Translations under genes and position numbers: made by a program | The notes under the pieces: model-generated | Seen by the model: the letters and a program-made list of their open reading frames with translations, nothing else | Told to the model about the DNA's origin: nothing | Databases searched by the model: none | In this document: piece by piece, positions 44,248-52,889 of the stretch | Layout: every line of letters begins with the position of its first letter | Position numbering within the stretch: position 1 is the first letter of the stretch | NCBI RefSeq assembly: GCF_009830285.1 | Contig: NZ_WUQX01000001.1 | Location: 3,782,501 to 3,846,500 of the forward strand | DNA length: 64,000 bases | Direction of reading: 5' to 3' | Source: Sporofaciens musculi | GTDB taxonomy: Bacteria > Bacillota > Clostridia > Lachnospirales > Lachnospiraceae

Positions 44248-44337
44248 AGCGGCGGCCTTGATTCCTCAAAGCCGCCGCTAGTCATATAGGCGTGTCAAAA
44301 AAGTTGCTGTACGACGGCTTTTTTCTTTTGCCGTCGT
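44248..44337 (-). terminator. Two consecutive hairpins after the BceB-like gene
   Basis: ACGACGGC (44311-44318) pairs with GCCGTCGT (44330-44337) around a T-rich loop. AGCGGCGGC (44248-44256) pairs with GCCGCCGCT (44271-44279). They lie directly beyond the permease stop and should end the transporter transcript. The rest of the spacer 43932-44362 has no gene. Confidence 0.7.
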
Positions 44338-44362
44338 CCGGCAGATGAAGTTTTTATTCTGT

Positions 44363-46417
44363 TTATTTCTCCAATGTCATGGGGATTATTTCTTTCCTCA
44401 TAGTTTGAGAAGTGATAAACATATAAAGGAAATAAATGAGTGTAAAAATCAGTAAAGCACTTATAACAACAGACGCTATCAATGCGACTAGATTATCAAA
44501 TACAGGCACATCATAAGAAGCCACAAAAAGCGCATCGCTCATTGATTTTAATAAGCAGCTACCTACGACCAAAGCAGGAACAAGTGGCAGAGTAAAATAA
44601 AGGAAAATATGCTTTCTCAACATTTTTTCAAGAACAACCACTTCATTTCCCATTGTTCGTATTACATCATATTGACGCTTTATTGTTTTAACTTCCGTCA
44701 AAAGCTGGACAGCGAGTATTACAATGCTAATTATGCCGATAACCAGCGACAAGTAGCACAATGGCAAAATAATTAAAATAGCTTGGCTGGTAGGTGTACT
44801 TGCTAATTTGCCCGTGTAATAATAGTTTCCTTTATCGAGGATTTTTGTTGTGTATCCGTTTTCCCCGGAAGCAACCACATTGGAGTTCAATGACATAACT
44901 TGCGGAAATTCGTTTTCCAATTCAGACATATCAATCACTGTTTCGGATTGGGCAACATAGAGGCTGTACATTGCTTCCATATTTTCAATATAGTGATCCG
45001 GGACAACGATTACAAAATCTTGGCCATTACCATATCCACCATACTGTGAGAACGCCTCAGTAAAAATATCCTTGCAAACCAGAGTGCCTTTTTCAATCTG
45101 AAAATTTGCAAATGTATCTTTCAGATATGGCAGACAATGAATGATGTACTGCTCTTCTGACAATGGTATTTGAGGCAGGCCCAACATTGCCCGCAAATTA
45201 CAATAATCACTATATTTCATAAAGGCATCGTACTGGTTTTCTGCAATAACATAGTCGTTGATTGACACGGTTTTGCCTGCCCTGTTCCAGTATTCTGTTA
45301 AGACTCGATTTCTAATGTCAGTAAATTGTGTGCTTTTATCCGTATATAAGCAATAGGAATATTGGTTGTCTACATCAATGCGTTCATTCAAGAATGAGGA
45401 ATATTGGCTATAATCACTGTTCTCACCTACATGAACAATCTCAAGGCCGAATGGCTGCATAACAACTGCTTTCTCCATCACTTGATAAAAAGCATTTGTC
45501 ATACCGATACAAACGATGGTGCAGGTGAATAAGATTGAGATCACACCTAATGAGAAACTCATTTTATTGGATTTTGAAAGGAACATTCGTAAGGTAACTA
45601 AACGACTTCCTTTGTATTTCCAGTTTCGAGATTTATTGAACATTTCGTGTATGATATAAATAAATCCTCGAAAGAAGAACAACAGCCCCAACATTGCCGA
45701 AACTGCACCTGCGGTAATGCTTGCCACTGTCTGTTTTGTTCCCGCAAACAAATAGAAACTTACAATGAGCATTACCATAGAAACCAGCAAAAACATGAAG
45801 CCAGTTTTAGATTGGTGTTCACAAACACTACTGTTATTCCGACTGTAATTCAACAGATCTATCAATTTAATCTTTTGCACTTTTCTATTCGTCTTAATCA
45901 GTGCGATTATATAGACAATGCAAAATTCGATGCAAGTCAAGCCGACTGCTGATACAGAAAGAAAAGCTAATAATGCTTCTTGAAAGTGGAATAAATTTGA
46001 AACAAAACTTTCTAATATTTTAGAAACTAAAATCCCAAAGCCAAAGCCCACAATAACAGCCATAAGGCCCAAAAAAGCATTTTCCTTAAATATCATTTTG
46101 CAAATGTCGCTTTTTTCTACACCCAATATCATATAAGTGCTAATTTCCTTGCTGCGACGCTGCAAGATGAAGTCCATCATGTAGCTGATAAACCACCCAA
46201 ATGCAAATACAACGACGGCAGAAAAAAGGGTGGCAATCACGCCAATATCACCGTTTCCACTCTCGGCAAATAGACGAAAAAGCTGTTGCATAGTACGAGA
46301 AACAATAAGAGAATTGAACGCATACATAAGGGCAACAACGCCGATAAGGGAAAACCAAAAAATCTTGTATTCACTTAACTGCCGTTTCATATTACGATGT
46401 GAAAGACTTGCAAGCAT
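44363..46417 (-). CDS. BceB-like ABC transporter permease
   Basis: The protein has 684 residues with about ten membrane segments and a large extracellular domain (about 305-530) between the seventh and eighth, the layout of BceB/FtsX-type permeases for antimicrobial peptides. The N-terminal part reads LASLSHRNMKRQLSEYKIFW. BceB forms a complex with its ATPase and with the BceS kinase and both senses and removes bacitracin-like peptides. It starts 4 bp after the ATPase gene. The base composition is more AT-rich than in the ATPase gene. Confidence 0.92.
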   Translation of the reverse strand: MLASLSHRNMKRQLSEYKIFWFSLIGVVALMYAFNSLIVSRTMQQLFRLFAESGNGDIGVIATLFSAVVVFAFGWFISYMMDFILQRRSKEISTYMILGVEKSDICKMIFKENAFLGLMAVIVGFGFGILVSKILESFVSNLFHFQEALLAFLSVSAVGLTCIEFCIVYIIALIKTNRKVQKIKLIDLLNYSRNNSSVCEHQSKTGFMFLLVSMVMLIVSFYLFAGTKQTVASITAGAVSAMLGLLFFFRGFIYIIHEMFNKSRNWKYKGSRLVTLRMFLSKSNKMSFSLGVISILFTCTIVCIGMTNAFYQVMEKAVVMQPFGLEIVHVGENSDYSQYSSFLNERIDVDNQYSYCLYTDKSTQFTDIRNRVLTEYWNRAGKTVSINDYVIAENQYDAFMKYSDYCNLRAMLGLPQIPLSEEQYIIHCLPYLKDTFANFQIEKGTLVCKDIFTEAFSQYGGYGNGQDFVIVVPDHYIENMEAMYSLYVAQSETVIDMSELENEFPQVMSLNSNVVASGENGYTTKILDKGNYYYTGKLASTPTSQAILIILPLCYLSLVIGIISIVILAVQLLTEVKTIKRQYDVIRTMGNEVVVLEKMLRKHIFLYFTLPLVPALVVGSCLLKSMSDALFVASYDVPVFDNLVALIASVVISALLIFTLIYFLYMFITSQTMRKEIIPMTLEK

Positions 46418-46421
46418 AATT

Positions 46422-47174
46422 TCAATTCCCTCCCATCATGGTGAGGACATCCAAAATCTTGTTAAAGAAAGTCCTGCGAGAATCGTTGCCTTTGCGAACT
46501 TCCGTAAAAATCATGCCGTCGCGCAAAAAGAGAATACGATTTGCGTAACTTGCGGAAAAGGCGTCGTGCGTCACCATCAGAATGGTTGCTCCTAGGGTTT
46601 CATTGATACTCTGAATGGTGGAGAGCAGCATCTGGGACGAATGGCTGTCCAGTGCGCCGGTGGGTTCGTCCGCCAGAATCAGCTTGGGATTGTTGATGAT
46701 GGCTCTGGCGCAGGCGCACCGCTGCTTCTGGCCGCCGGACACCTGATAGGGGTATTTGTCCAGAATATCTGTGATGTTCAGCTTTCTGGTTATTTCCCGC
46801 ACCCGACCATCGATCTCGCCTGCGGAGACCTTGTTGATGGTCAGCGCCAGGGCGATATTTTCGGAGATGGTCAGGGTGTCCAGCAGGTTAAAATCCTGAA
46901 ACACAAAGCCCAGGTTCTCCCGGCGGAACCGGGCAATCTGCTTTTCGTTGATTTCGGTCACATCGGTTCCATCTAAATAGATATGTCCCGCGCTGACGGT
47001 ATCAATGGTGGAAATGCAGTTGAGCAGGGTGGTCTTGCCGGAGCCGGACGCGCCCATGATCCCCACAAATTCCCCTTCCTCCACGGAAAAGCTGATGTCC
47101 TGAATGGCTTTTGTGACATTCCCGCCGTTACCGTAATATTTCTGGATATGTTCCAGCTTCAATACTTCTTTCAT
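46422..47174 (-). CDS. BceA-like ABC transporter ATPase
   Basis: The protein has 250 residues from ATG 47174, which has GAGGTG upstream (a GTG nine bases upstream is less likely). Walker A is GASGSGKTT, the signature VSGGQKQRCACARA, Walker B LILADEPTGALDS, and the switch histidine VTHDAFS. The motif GFVFQDFNLLDTL is typical of MacB/BceA-type ATPases. It pairs with the adjacent permease. It is downstream of the two-component genes with its own regulated promoter. Confidence 0.94.
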   Translation of the reverse strand: MKEVLKLEHIQKYYGNGGNVTKAIQDISFSVEEGEFVGIMGASGSGKTTLLNCISTIDTVSAGHIYLDGTDVTEINEKQIARFRRENLGFVFQDFNLLDTLTISENIALALTINKVSAGEIDGRVREITRKLNITDILDKYPYQVSGGQKQRCACARAIINNPKLILADEPTGALDSHSSQMLLSTIQSINETLGATILMVTHDAFSASYANRILFLRDGMIFTEVRKGNDSRRTFFNKILDVLTMMGGN

Positions 47175-47199
47175 AACTATCACCTCTGCTCTCTATTGT

Positions 47200-47259
47200 A
47201 AAATAGTGCGAACGGCGTTTGTATCAAGTTTTCTTACAAAGTTCTAACAAAAATGTAAG
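47200..47259 (-). promoter_or_regulatory. BceR-like operator and promoter of the transporter genes
   Basis: On the minus strand CTTACA and TGTAAG (47254-47259 and 47233-47238 on the plus strand) form an inverted repeat directly upstream of TTGATA (47222-47227), a 16-bp spacer and TATTTT (47200-47205). An inverted repeat just before the -35 box is the usual site for BceR-type response regulators. Confidence 0.65.
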
Positions 47260-47290
47260 AAGTGCAGGACTACAATCAGCCCTGCACTTC
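47259..47290. terminator. Hairpin after the BceS-like gene
   Basis: GAAGTGCAGG and CCTGCACTTC form a 10-bp stem with a 12-base loop; the stop codon of the kinase gene is inside. A TTACATTTTT tract follows on the minus strand. Confidence 0.65.
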
Positions 47291-48289
47291 ATGGATCAGA
47301 CAGTTGATGTGAAACGCCAGGGAAATGGCGGTTCCTTGTCCCGATGATTCCGCCGCAATGCCGATGCCCAGCTTGTCACAGAGCCGTTTGCACAGGTACA
47401 GGCCGATGCCCGTGGACTGCTGGACCATGCGCCCGTTCTGCCCGGTAAACCCCTTCTCAAAGACGCGCGGCAGGTCGGCGGGAGAAATCCCGATGCCGTT
47501 GTCCTCCACCACGAGGATTACCTGATCCTGCTGCCTGCGGGTGGAAAAGCGGAGAACCGGCTGTCCGGACCGATACTTGACTACGTTGGCAATCAGCTGG
47601 TTCAGGATAAACCGCACCCATTTTTCATCGGAATAAACCGTATCCGCCATTTCCTCTACTTCCAGCCGCACCCCGCTCTGAAGCAGCAGGTATTTGTTGT
47701 CCGCAATCGCCTGATGCACCACTTGGGACAAGGACATTTCCCGGACGGAATAATCCTTCTCGGTGTGTTCGCTGCGGGCATAGTAGAGCGCCTGTTCGGT
47801 AAAGCGGTTGGTCTTTTCCAGTTCCAGAAGAAGTTCCTTTGTCCAGTCCGTCCGGTGATTTTCGCATAACAGCTTCATGGCGGTGATAGGCGTCTTGATC
47901 TCGTGAATCCACTGCTCAATGTACTCCTTGTATTCCAGGCGCTCCCGCCGAACCTCCCCGATCTGCTCCAGCATAGACTTCCCGGCCATTTTCAAAAGCT
48001 GGTAGTACACCTGATCCTCTGCCTGCTCCGGCAGCTCCATCACTTCGGAAATAAGATAGCGTTCCGACAGCCATCCAGCCATATCTAAAAGTTTTTGCAT
48101 CTGCTGTTTCCGTTTCCAGTAGGTGAGGAACAGTCCCGACAGCAGAACCACCGCCCACACCACGAGAATCAGAAGCACCACCGAGATGGAGTTACCGCAC
48201 ACCAGCAGGAACACGATGAGGGCCACCATGCAGATCAGGTTGGTTAGCAAAAACGGGATTCTGTTTTTCCAATATCGTCTGCTATTCAT
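47276..48289 (-). CDS. BceS-like intramembrane-sensing histidine kinase
   Basis: The protein has 337 residues. Two closely spaced membrane segments (about 13-30 and 33-53) with almost no external loop mark an intramembrane-sensing kinase. The phosphorylated histidine is in EQWIHEIKTPITAMK. The ATP domain has LNQLIANVVKYRS, VVEDNGIGISPADLPRVFEK and STGIGLYLCKRL. Such kinases sense peptides through their BceAB transporter. It overlaps the response regulator gene by 4 bp. Confidence 0.93.
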   Translation of the reverse strand: MNSRRYWKNRIPFLLTNLICMVALIVFLLVCGNSISVVLLILVVWAVVLLSGLFLTYWKRKQQMQKLLDMAGWLSERYLISEVMELPEQAEDQVYYQLLKMAGKSMLEQIGEVRRERLEYKEYIEQWIHEIKTPITAMKLLCENHRTDWTKELLLELEKTNRFTEQALYYARSEHTEKDYSVREMSLSQVVHQAIADNKYLLLQSGVRLEVEEMADTVYSDEKWVRFILNQLIANVVKYRSGQPVLRFSTRRQQDQVILVVEDNGIGISPADLPRVFEKGFTGQNGRMVQQSTGIGLYLCKRLCDKLGIGIAAESSGQGTAISLAFHINCLIHEVQG

Positions 48290-48957
48290 ATCATGTACCC
48301 TTGCCGGTGCTTGGTCTTAATAAAATCGGTTAGTCCAATGCCCGCCAATTTCTCCCGGATGCGGTTGATGTTGACGCTCAAGGCGTTGTCATCCACATAA
48401 AGTTGGTTGTCCCACAAAAACTCTACCAGATCTCCGCGGGCGCAAATTTTCCCCGCATTTTTGAACAGGTAATAGAGGATTTTCAGTTCGTTCTTGGTCA
48501 GCTCCACACTCTGCCCGTCATAGTCCAGACTGCTGGATTCCAAGCGCAGCACCGCACCCCCGCAGGTCATTTGCTCGCTTTGCTGTACCGGATATGCTCG
48601 CTTGAGCAGGGAGGCAATCTTCGCCAGCAGGATGGCCGTATGATAAGGCTTCGTAATAAAGGCGTCGCCGCCCAGCATGATACTATTGAGTTCATCCATA
48701 TCGGTATTGCAGCTTGTCACAAAAATAATAGGGATATTTGAATTGCTGCGAATTTGAGAACAGATAGAAAAGCCGCTTTCATTTGGCAATTTAATATCTA
48801 ATAAGACAAGGTGTGGTTCTTCTGTTCTAAACGTATCGTTCACCTTTGAAAAATTCTTTACTGAAACAGCAGTATAGCCATTGCCGCGCAAAAGAGTTTC
48901 CAATTCACCTTGAATAACAGGATCATCTTCAATGATCAATATTTTATATGGTTTCAT
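48286..48957 (-). CDS. BceR-like OmpR-family response regulator
   Basis: The protein has 223 residues. The receiver domain has ILIIEDDPVI, the phosphorylated aspartate in LVLLDIKLPNESGF, and the lysine in DAFITKPYHTAILL. The C-terminal winged helix (SVELTKNELKILYYLFKNAG, VDDNALSVNINRIREKLAGI) is of OmpR type. It is the first gene of the BceRS pair and probably binds the inverted repeat at 47233-47259. Confidence 0.94.
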   Translation of the reverse strand: MKPYKILIIEDDPVIQGELETLLRGNGYTAVSVKNFSKVNDTFRTEEPHLVLLDIKLPNESGFSICSQIRSNSNIPIIFVTSCNTDMDELNSIMLGGDAFITKPYHTAILLAKIASLLKRAYPVQQSEQMTCGGAVLRLESSSLDYDGQSVELTKNELKILYYLFKNAGKICARGDLVEFLWDNQLYVDDNALSVNINRIREKLAGIGLTDFIKTKHRQGYMI

Positions 48958-49138
48958 GTTTTAATTCCCTTCCTTGTTTCGTTCGCATATCCACAGGCTT
49001 TTCTGCCTCTTTTGGAATTAGCCAGACACCGGCCATTTTGACAGTACCAGGTATGCGTCCATCGGTACAGTAATAATTGATCTGTCGGGATGAAACTCCC
49101 CATTTTTCGCTAGTTTCTTTTAATGTCATATAGTCCAT
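48944..49138 (-). CDS. Small helix-turn-helix DNA-binding protein
   Basis: The protein has 64 residues: MDYMTLKETSEKWGVSSRQI, then NYYCTDGRIPGTVKMAGVWL and IPKEAEKP. This is a MerR/excisionase-type helix-turn-helix. The ATG at 49138 has GGAGGTGCAAAG upstream; longer frames lack support. Its end overlaps the response regulator start by 14 bp. It may regulate the bce genes or be an excision-type accessory protein of the element. Confidence 0.8.
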   Translation of the reverse strand: MDYMTLKETSEKWGVSSRQINYYCTDGRIPGTVKMAGVWLIPKEAEKPVDMRTKQGRELKHETI

Positions 49139-49307
49139 CTTTGCACCTCCTGCAACCCATTTTATTATATTTCCATTGCTCGAAGAATACAAGCCTACAG
49201 CCATGCTATCAATAAGAAAATCGGTATAATCATACCGGCAAACCGGAATGATAAGGTTATTCCTCAAATTAAACCGGAACGATACAATATTATTGAGGTG
49301 AACGATA

Positions 49308-49664
49308 ATGCCGATTGACGATTTGACCGCTTTGGGAGATGCGCTCCGAGCAGCACGAAAACAAAAAAATCTGACGCAGGAACAGCTTGCAGATGAATCC
49401 CATGTTTCTACCAAACAGATTGCTGATATTGAGAAAGCCAGGAGAAATCCTTCCTATCTGATTTTGAAAGCATTAGCAAAGGTGGTTCATCTTTCACTGG
49501 ATTCGCTTATATGCCCGGATCTTTCGCCGGACGAAGCAGGGCAGAATGAGATGAAGCTACTCTATATGAACTGTCCGCCAGAGATGCGTGAAACATTGTT
49601 GCGCCACACTCGTGGATTTGTAGAGGAACTAAAGGAACTCTCCAAGAAACTTGAAACAAAGTAG
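49308..49664 (+). CDS. XRE-family transcriptional regulator
   Basis: The protein has 118 residues. The Cro/C1 helix-turn-helix is ALRAARKQKNLTQEQLADES, then HVSTKQIADIEKARRNPSYL. A C-terminal helical part (EMRETLLRHTRGFVEELKEL) may dimerise. It is divergent from the small HTH/bceRS unit, so it may control it. The start follows GAGGTGAACGATA. Confidence 0.9.
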   Translation: MPIDDLTALGDALRAARKQKNLTQEQLADESHVSTKQIADIEKARRNPSYLILKALAKVVHLSLDSLICPDLSPDEAGQNEMKLLYMNCPPEMRETLLRHTRGFVEELKELSKKLETK

Positions 49665-49753
49665 GCCAGTGAGCGAAATTTGAAGGTTTCGTCACTGGCT
49701 TATTTTATTCCTGCGGGAAAGAGGCAAGCAATGCCGGTGTTAATACACACCGG

Positions 49754-49870
49754 CCACAGAGCGGAAAATCCCTGCCGGGATTTCCGTTCTGTTTGCTTGT
49801 TGAGGGCAGCGCCCCCAAGCCCCTTTGAACACAGAATTTCATTCTGTGGCTGCGCGTTCCTGCGGAACGC
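49754..49870. other. Cluster of hairpins downstream of the interrupted relaxase gene
   Basis: The relaxase stop is at 49916, and the 250-bp spacer beyond it contains three short inverted repeats: CGGAAAATCCC/CGGGATTTCCG (one base bulged), CACAGAAT/ATTCTGTG, and GCGTTCC-TGC-GGAACGC (49854-49870). They may be terminators or fold into a structured end. Confidence 0.4.
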
Positions 49871-50631
49871 TTTTCATCTGCCTGCGGCGGTGAGAAAATA
49901 CGAAAAAACGGAGCGTCAACGGTCCTGCCCTTGTTCTTTTTCCCGGTCATTCTGACGTTCCTCCCCGTATCCCATCAGCCGGTCCACATTGGCTTTCGCG
50001 GTCAGCAGTTCCCGCATTTCCTCGCGGGATCGCCGGTACTCGGCATAGTCTTTTTTCTTTCCTTCCAACAGCTGGGCATACTCGGCCTGCAAGCTCTTGA
50101 CAGTAGGCAGCTTCTTGATACCCAAATCGTCAAATGCCTGCTTTGCCGCCTTGTGGATCAAAATCTCCGATTCATGTTCTGCTAAAAATTTCTTGGAATA
50201 CCCAGCCTTGCGATAGGCCGTATAGACCTCGCGGGTTTTAACGTAATTGACGATGTGGGTCCGCAGTACGGCGATTTCCGCCATGCGGGTTTCCGCCGCC
50301 TTAATCTGGGCCGACAGCTCATTGTGACGGGCCGTAGCCGCTGCCGCTTTTTCCTCCAAAACTGCGTATTCCAGCAAACCATGCTCGGTGAGATAGTTCA
50401 TTGTCTGCGCCATCTGTTTGAGATTAAATACCTTTGCCCAGCGCGCATAGCCAGCGCCTTTTCCGGCCTGCAATTTTGCCTGAATATCCACCAGAAGATT
50501 GACCTTCGGAGTGGGAGTTGAAACTGCATCTTTTCTGCGGGGTGTATGCTGCTGGTGTTAGTATATAAGTGTGGACAGGAAAAGTTGAACAACCTATACT
50601 ATCAAGTGAAAAAGCAAAGGAGATGTTTTAC

Positions 50632-50910
50632 ATGGCGAAAAACCAGAAATCTTACACTCCGGAATTCAAGCAGCAGATCGTGGATCTGTATAATGCCGGA
50701 GGAACCTCGTATCCGCAACTGGAGCGTGAATATGGCGTAAATCGAAGCACACTCAGCAACTGGGTAAAACAGCTCTCCCCCATCAAAGTATCCGGGGAGG
50801 AGACGGTCACCCTTAAGGAGTATAAGGCTCTCCAGAAAGAAATCCAACGCCTTAAGATTGAGAATGAAATATTAAAAAAAGCGACCGCCTTATTCGCGAA
50901 AGAACTATAG
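50632..50910 (+). CDS. IS3-family transposase OrfA (copy 2)
   Basis: The protein has 92 residues, identical to the OrfA of copy 1. AAAGGAG precedes the start, and the A7 slippery run lies at 50874-50880, followed by G. Confidence 0.9.
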   Translation: MAKNQKSYTPEFKQQIVDLYNAGGTSYPQLEREYGVNRSTLSNWVKQLSPIKVSGEETVTLKEYKALQKEIQRLKIENEILKKATALFAKEL

Positions 50911-51062
50911 CCGAGATTGTTTCCTTTATCCAGAACAACTTAACCCGCTACTGTGTATCTCAGCTTTGCAGCGCTCTGAAATTCCCAAGGAGTACCTATT
51001 ACAAGGCTCTGGTTTGTGTACCCTCGAATAAGCAGAAGGCATATGCGGAATTCGGCAGGAAA

Positions 51063-51785
51063 GTGAAACAGGCATATGATGACTCAAAACAAAGGTATGG
51101 GGCTGTCAAAATATGCCGTGTGCTGAATGATAATGGTACACCTTGCAGCGTCAAGAGGGTGCAGAGGCATATGGCAGAGCAGGGACTGCGCTCTATCGTA
51201 GTAAAGAAGTACAATCATCATGCCAACCATGGCAGCATCCCGGAGGATAAGAAAAATATCCTGAGGCGTGATTTTGGGACGGAGACCATCAACCAGAAAT
51301 GGTGTACGGATATCACTTACATCCATGTACAGAAAGAAGGATGGACCTATCTGGCTTCTGTCATGGATCTGTGCAGCCGAAAGATTATAGGGTATGCCTA
51401 TGGCACATCTATGACGGCGGAACTGGCGGTTAAAGCGGTAGAAAACGCATGCCTGAATGTCAGGGATACCGAGGGGATCATCCTTCATAGTGATCTTGGA
51501 AGTCAGTATACGAGCCAGGCATTTGAAGACTGCCTGGGCAGTAAAGGAATCCTGCATTCATTTAGTCGTAAGGGAAATCCATACGATAATGCCTGTATGG
51601 AATCTTTCCATTCCGTACTGAAAAAGGAAGAAATCTATCTTCATACTTACCAGGATTTAAAGGAAGCTCGCAGAGCAATCTTTAAATACATAGAGGGCTG
51701 GTATAACCGTAAACGGATCCATAGCTCTATCGGTTATCTGACACCACAGCAAAAGGAGGATGAGGAACTCAAAAAAGCAGCATAA
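51063..51785 (+). CDS. IS3-family transposase OrfB (copy 2)
   Basis: The protein has 240 residues with an intact DDE set (WCTDITYI, LHSDLGSQYTSQAFED, ACMESFHSVL). It is likely expressed as an OrfAB fusion by -1 frameshifting. Confidence 0.92.
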   Translation: MKQAYDDSKQRYGAVKICRVLNDNGTPCSVKRVQRHMAEQGLRSIVVKKYNHHANHGSIPEDKKNILRRDFGTETINQKWCTDITYIHVQKEGWTYLASVMDLCSRKIIGYAYGTSMTAELAVKAVENACLNVRDTEGIILHSDLGSQYTSQAFEDCLGSKGILHSFSRKGNPYDNACMESFHSVLKKEEIYLHTYQDLKEARRAIFKYIEGWYNRKRIHSSIGYLTPQQKEDEELKKAA

Positions 51786-52667
51786 TCTTTCAACTTTTTT
51801 TGTCTAAAGTATTGACATAGATCCACTGCTGTTCTCCGGCAAGGACCGCCCGTATTTCATCTTCACTGTATCCCTTGCCCAGCTTTCCATCCATGCGGGC
51901 AACATTCTTCCAGCCGGGGGCTTTGAGCCGGATTGCCTGTCCCCGGCGCGACACTTCACAGCCCATTTCCGCAAGCAGTTTTAACAGCCCGTCAAAGTCT
52001 GCCGGTTTCTGTTCCAATGCCTGGTCAATCATCATACGGAGCTGTTCCCGGTGGGAGGGCTTTGCCTGATCCCCCAGCCACTTGTTATAGCTTTTTCCAT
52101 GCGGTTTTGGGTCCTCTACAATGGAATAGCCGTTCTCAACGCAGATGGTATCGTTGAGCCGCCGGACCGCGCGGGTGCTGCCCCAAAAGTTTCGGAATTT
52201 CCGGTCACAGTTCACATTGACCGCGTTCCAGATGATGTGATTATGGATATGGGACTTGTCGATATGGGTGCAGACCACAAAGGCGTGATTACCCTTTGTG
52301 AACCGTTTGGCAAACTCCACGCCCAGCCGGTTGGCTTCTTCTGGGGTAATCTCGCCGGGGACAAAGGACTGCCGGACATGGTAGGCCAGCACATCGTCCG
52401 CGCCGCGTACCCGGCCAGTGGTGGAAATGTACTCCCGTTTTGCCAGCAGAAACTCGGCGTCGGCTACCCGGCTGTCACACGCAAAGCCGGTGACAAGCCT
52501 GCCGTTATCTGTCTTTTGCGGGTTGGCTACATAGTCGATAATGTCACTGACCGCTTGACTTTCGGTGCGGTCCTTGCCGATGTGCAGCGGCATGATGCGT
52601 GTGGTTGCCATGATAGAATCCTCCCTTCATAACAAAACGGCCTGCATACGCAGACCGCTTGTTTCTT

Positions 52668-52889
52668 TTATTCACCATTTTTATATCGGATGACCGGAAT
52701 TTGTTTGACCTTTTTTCCAATGGTCCGGCGTTCTAACGCAAAGACCATATCACTGGTACGCTCAAAAAATCCGATGTCCTTTTTCCAGCTTATCCCGCAT
52801 TTACAATGCTGTAAGCCGATGAATTGCTGTTTCATTTTTCTGCCGCAGTCGGGGCAGACTTTATTACTGGTTCCCATCGTTTTTGTCAT
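52668..52889 (-). CDS. Zinc-ribbon-like small protein
   Basis: The protein has 73 residues with a CPDC...CKCG cysteine set (KVCPDCGRKMKQQFIGLQHC), suggesting zinc binding, and a basic C-terminus. The function is not recognised. Its start overlaps the YhcG-type gene by 26 bp and its stop is 57 bp before the relaxase start, so the three are in one transcript. A small GC-rich-module protein of this kind could bind DNA or RNA. Confidence 0.65.
   Translation of the reverse strand: MTKTMGTSNKVCPDCGRKMKQQFIGLQHCKCGISWKKDIGFFERTSDMVFALERRTIGKKVKQIPVIRYKNGE

Larger units (their letters stand above)
50553..51825 (+). mobile_element. IS3-family insertion sequence, copy 2
   Basis: This is a 1273-bp copy in the same orientation as copy 1. 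It is flanked by the 4-bp duplication CTGC (50549-50552 and 51826-51829), the only copy with a visible target duplication. It splits the relaxase gene. It differs from copy 1 by at least one coding change (Ala for Thr in OrfB). Confidence 0.92.
49916..52611 (-). pseudogene. MobP-type relaxase interrupted by IS3 copy 2
   Basis: The N-terminal part (52611 to 51826) has VVCTHIDKSHIHNHIIWNAV, the histidine triad of PF03432-type relaxases, and the catalytic tyrosine region IDYVANPQ. It breaks at AGEQQ. After removing the IS and one copy of the CTGC duplication, the frame continues on the other side as HTPRRKDAVSTPTPKVNLLV and onward to a stop at 49916 (GEERQNDREKEQGQDR). The joined protein would have about 472 residues. 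The original gene therefore nicked DNA for conjugative transfer. It is inactive now unless the IS excises precisely. Confidence 0.92.
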
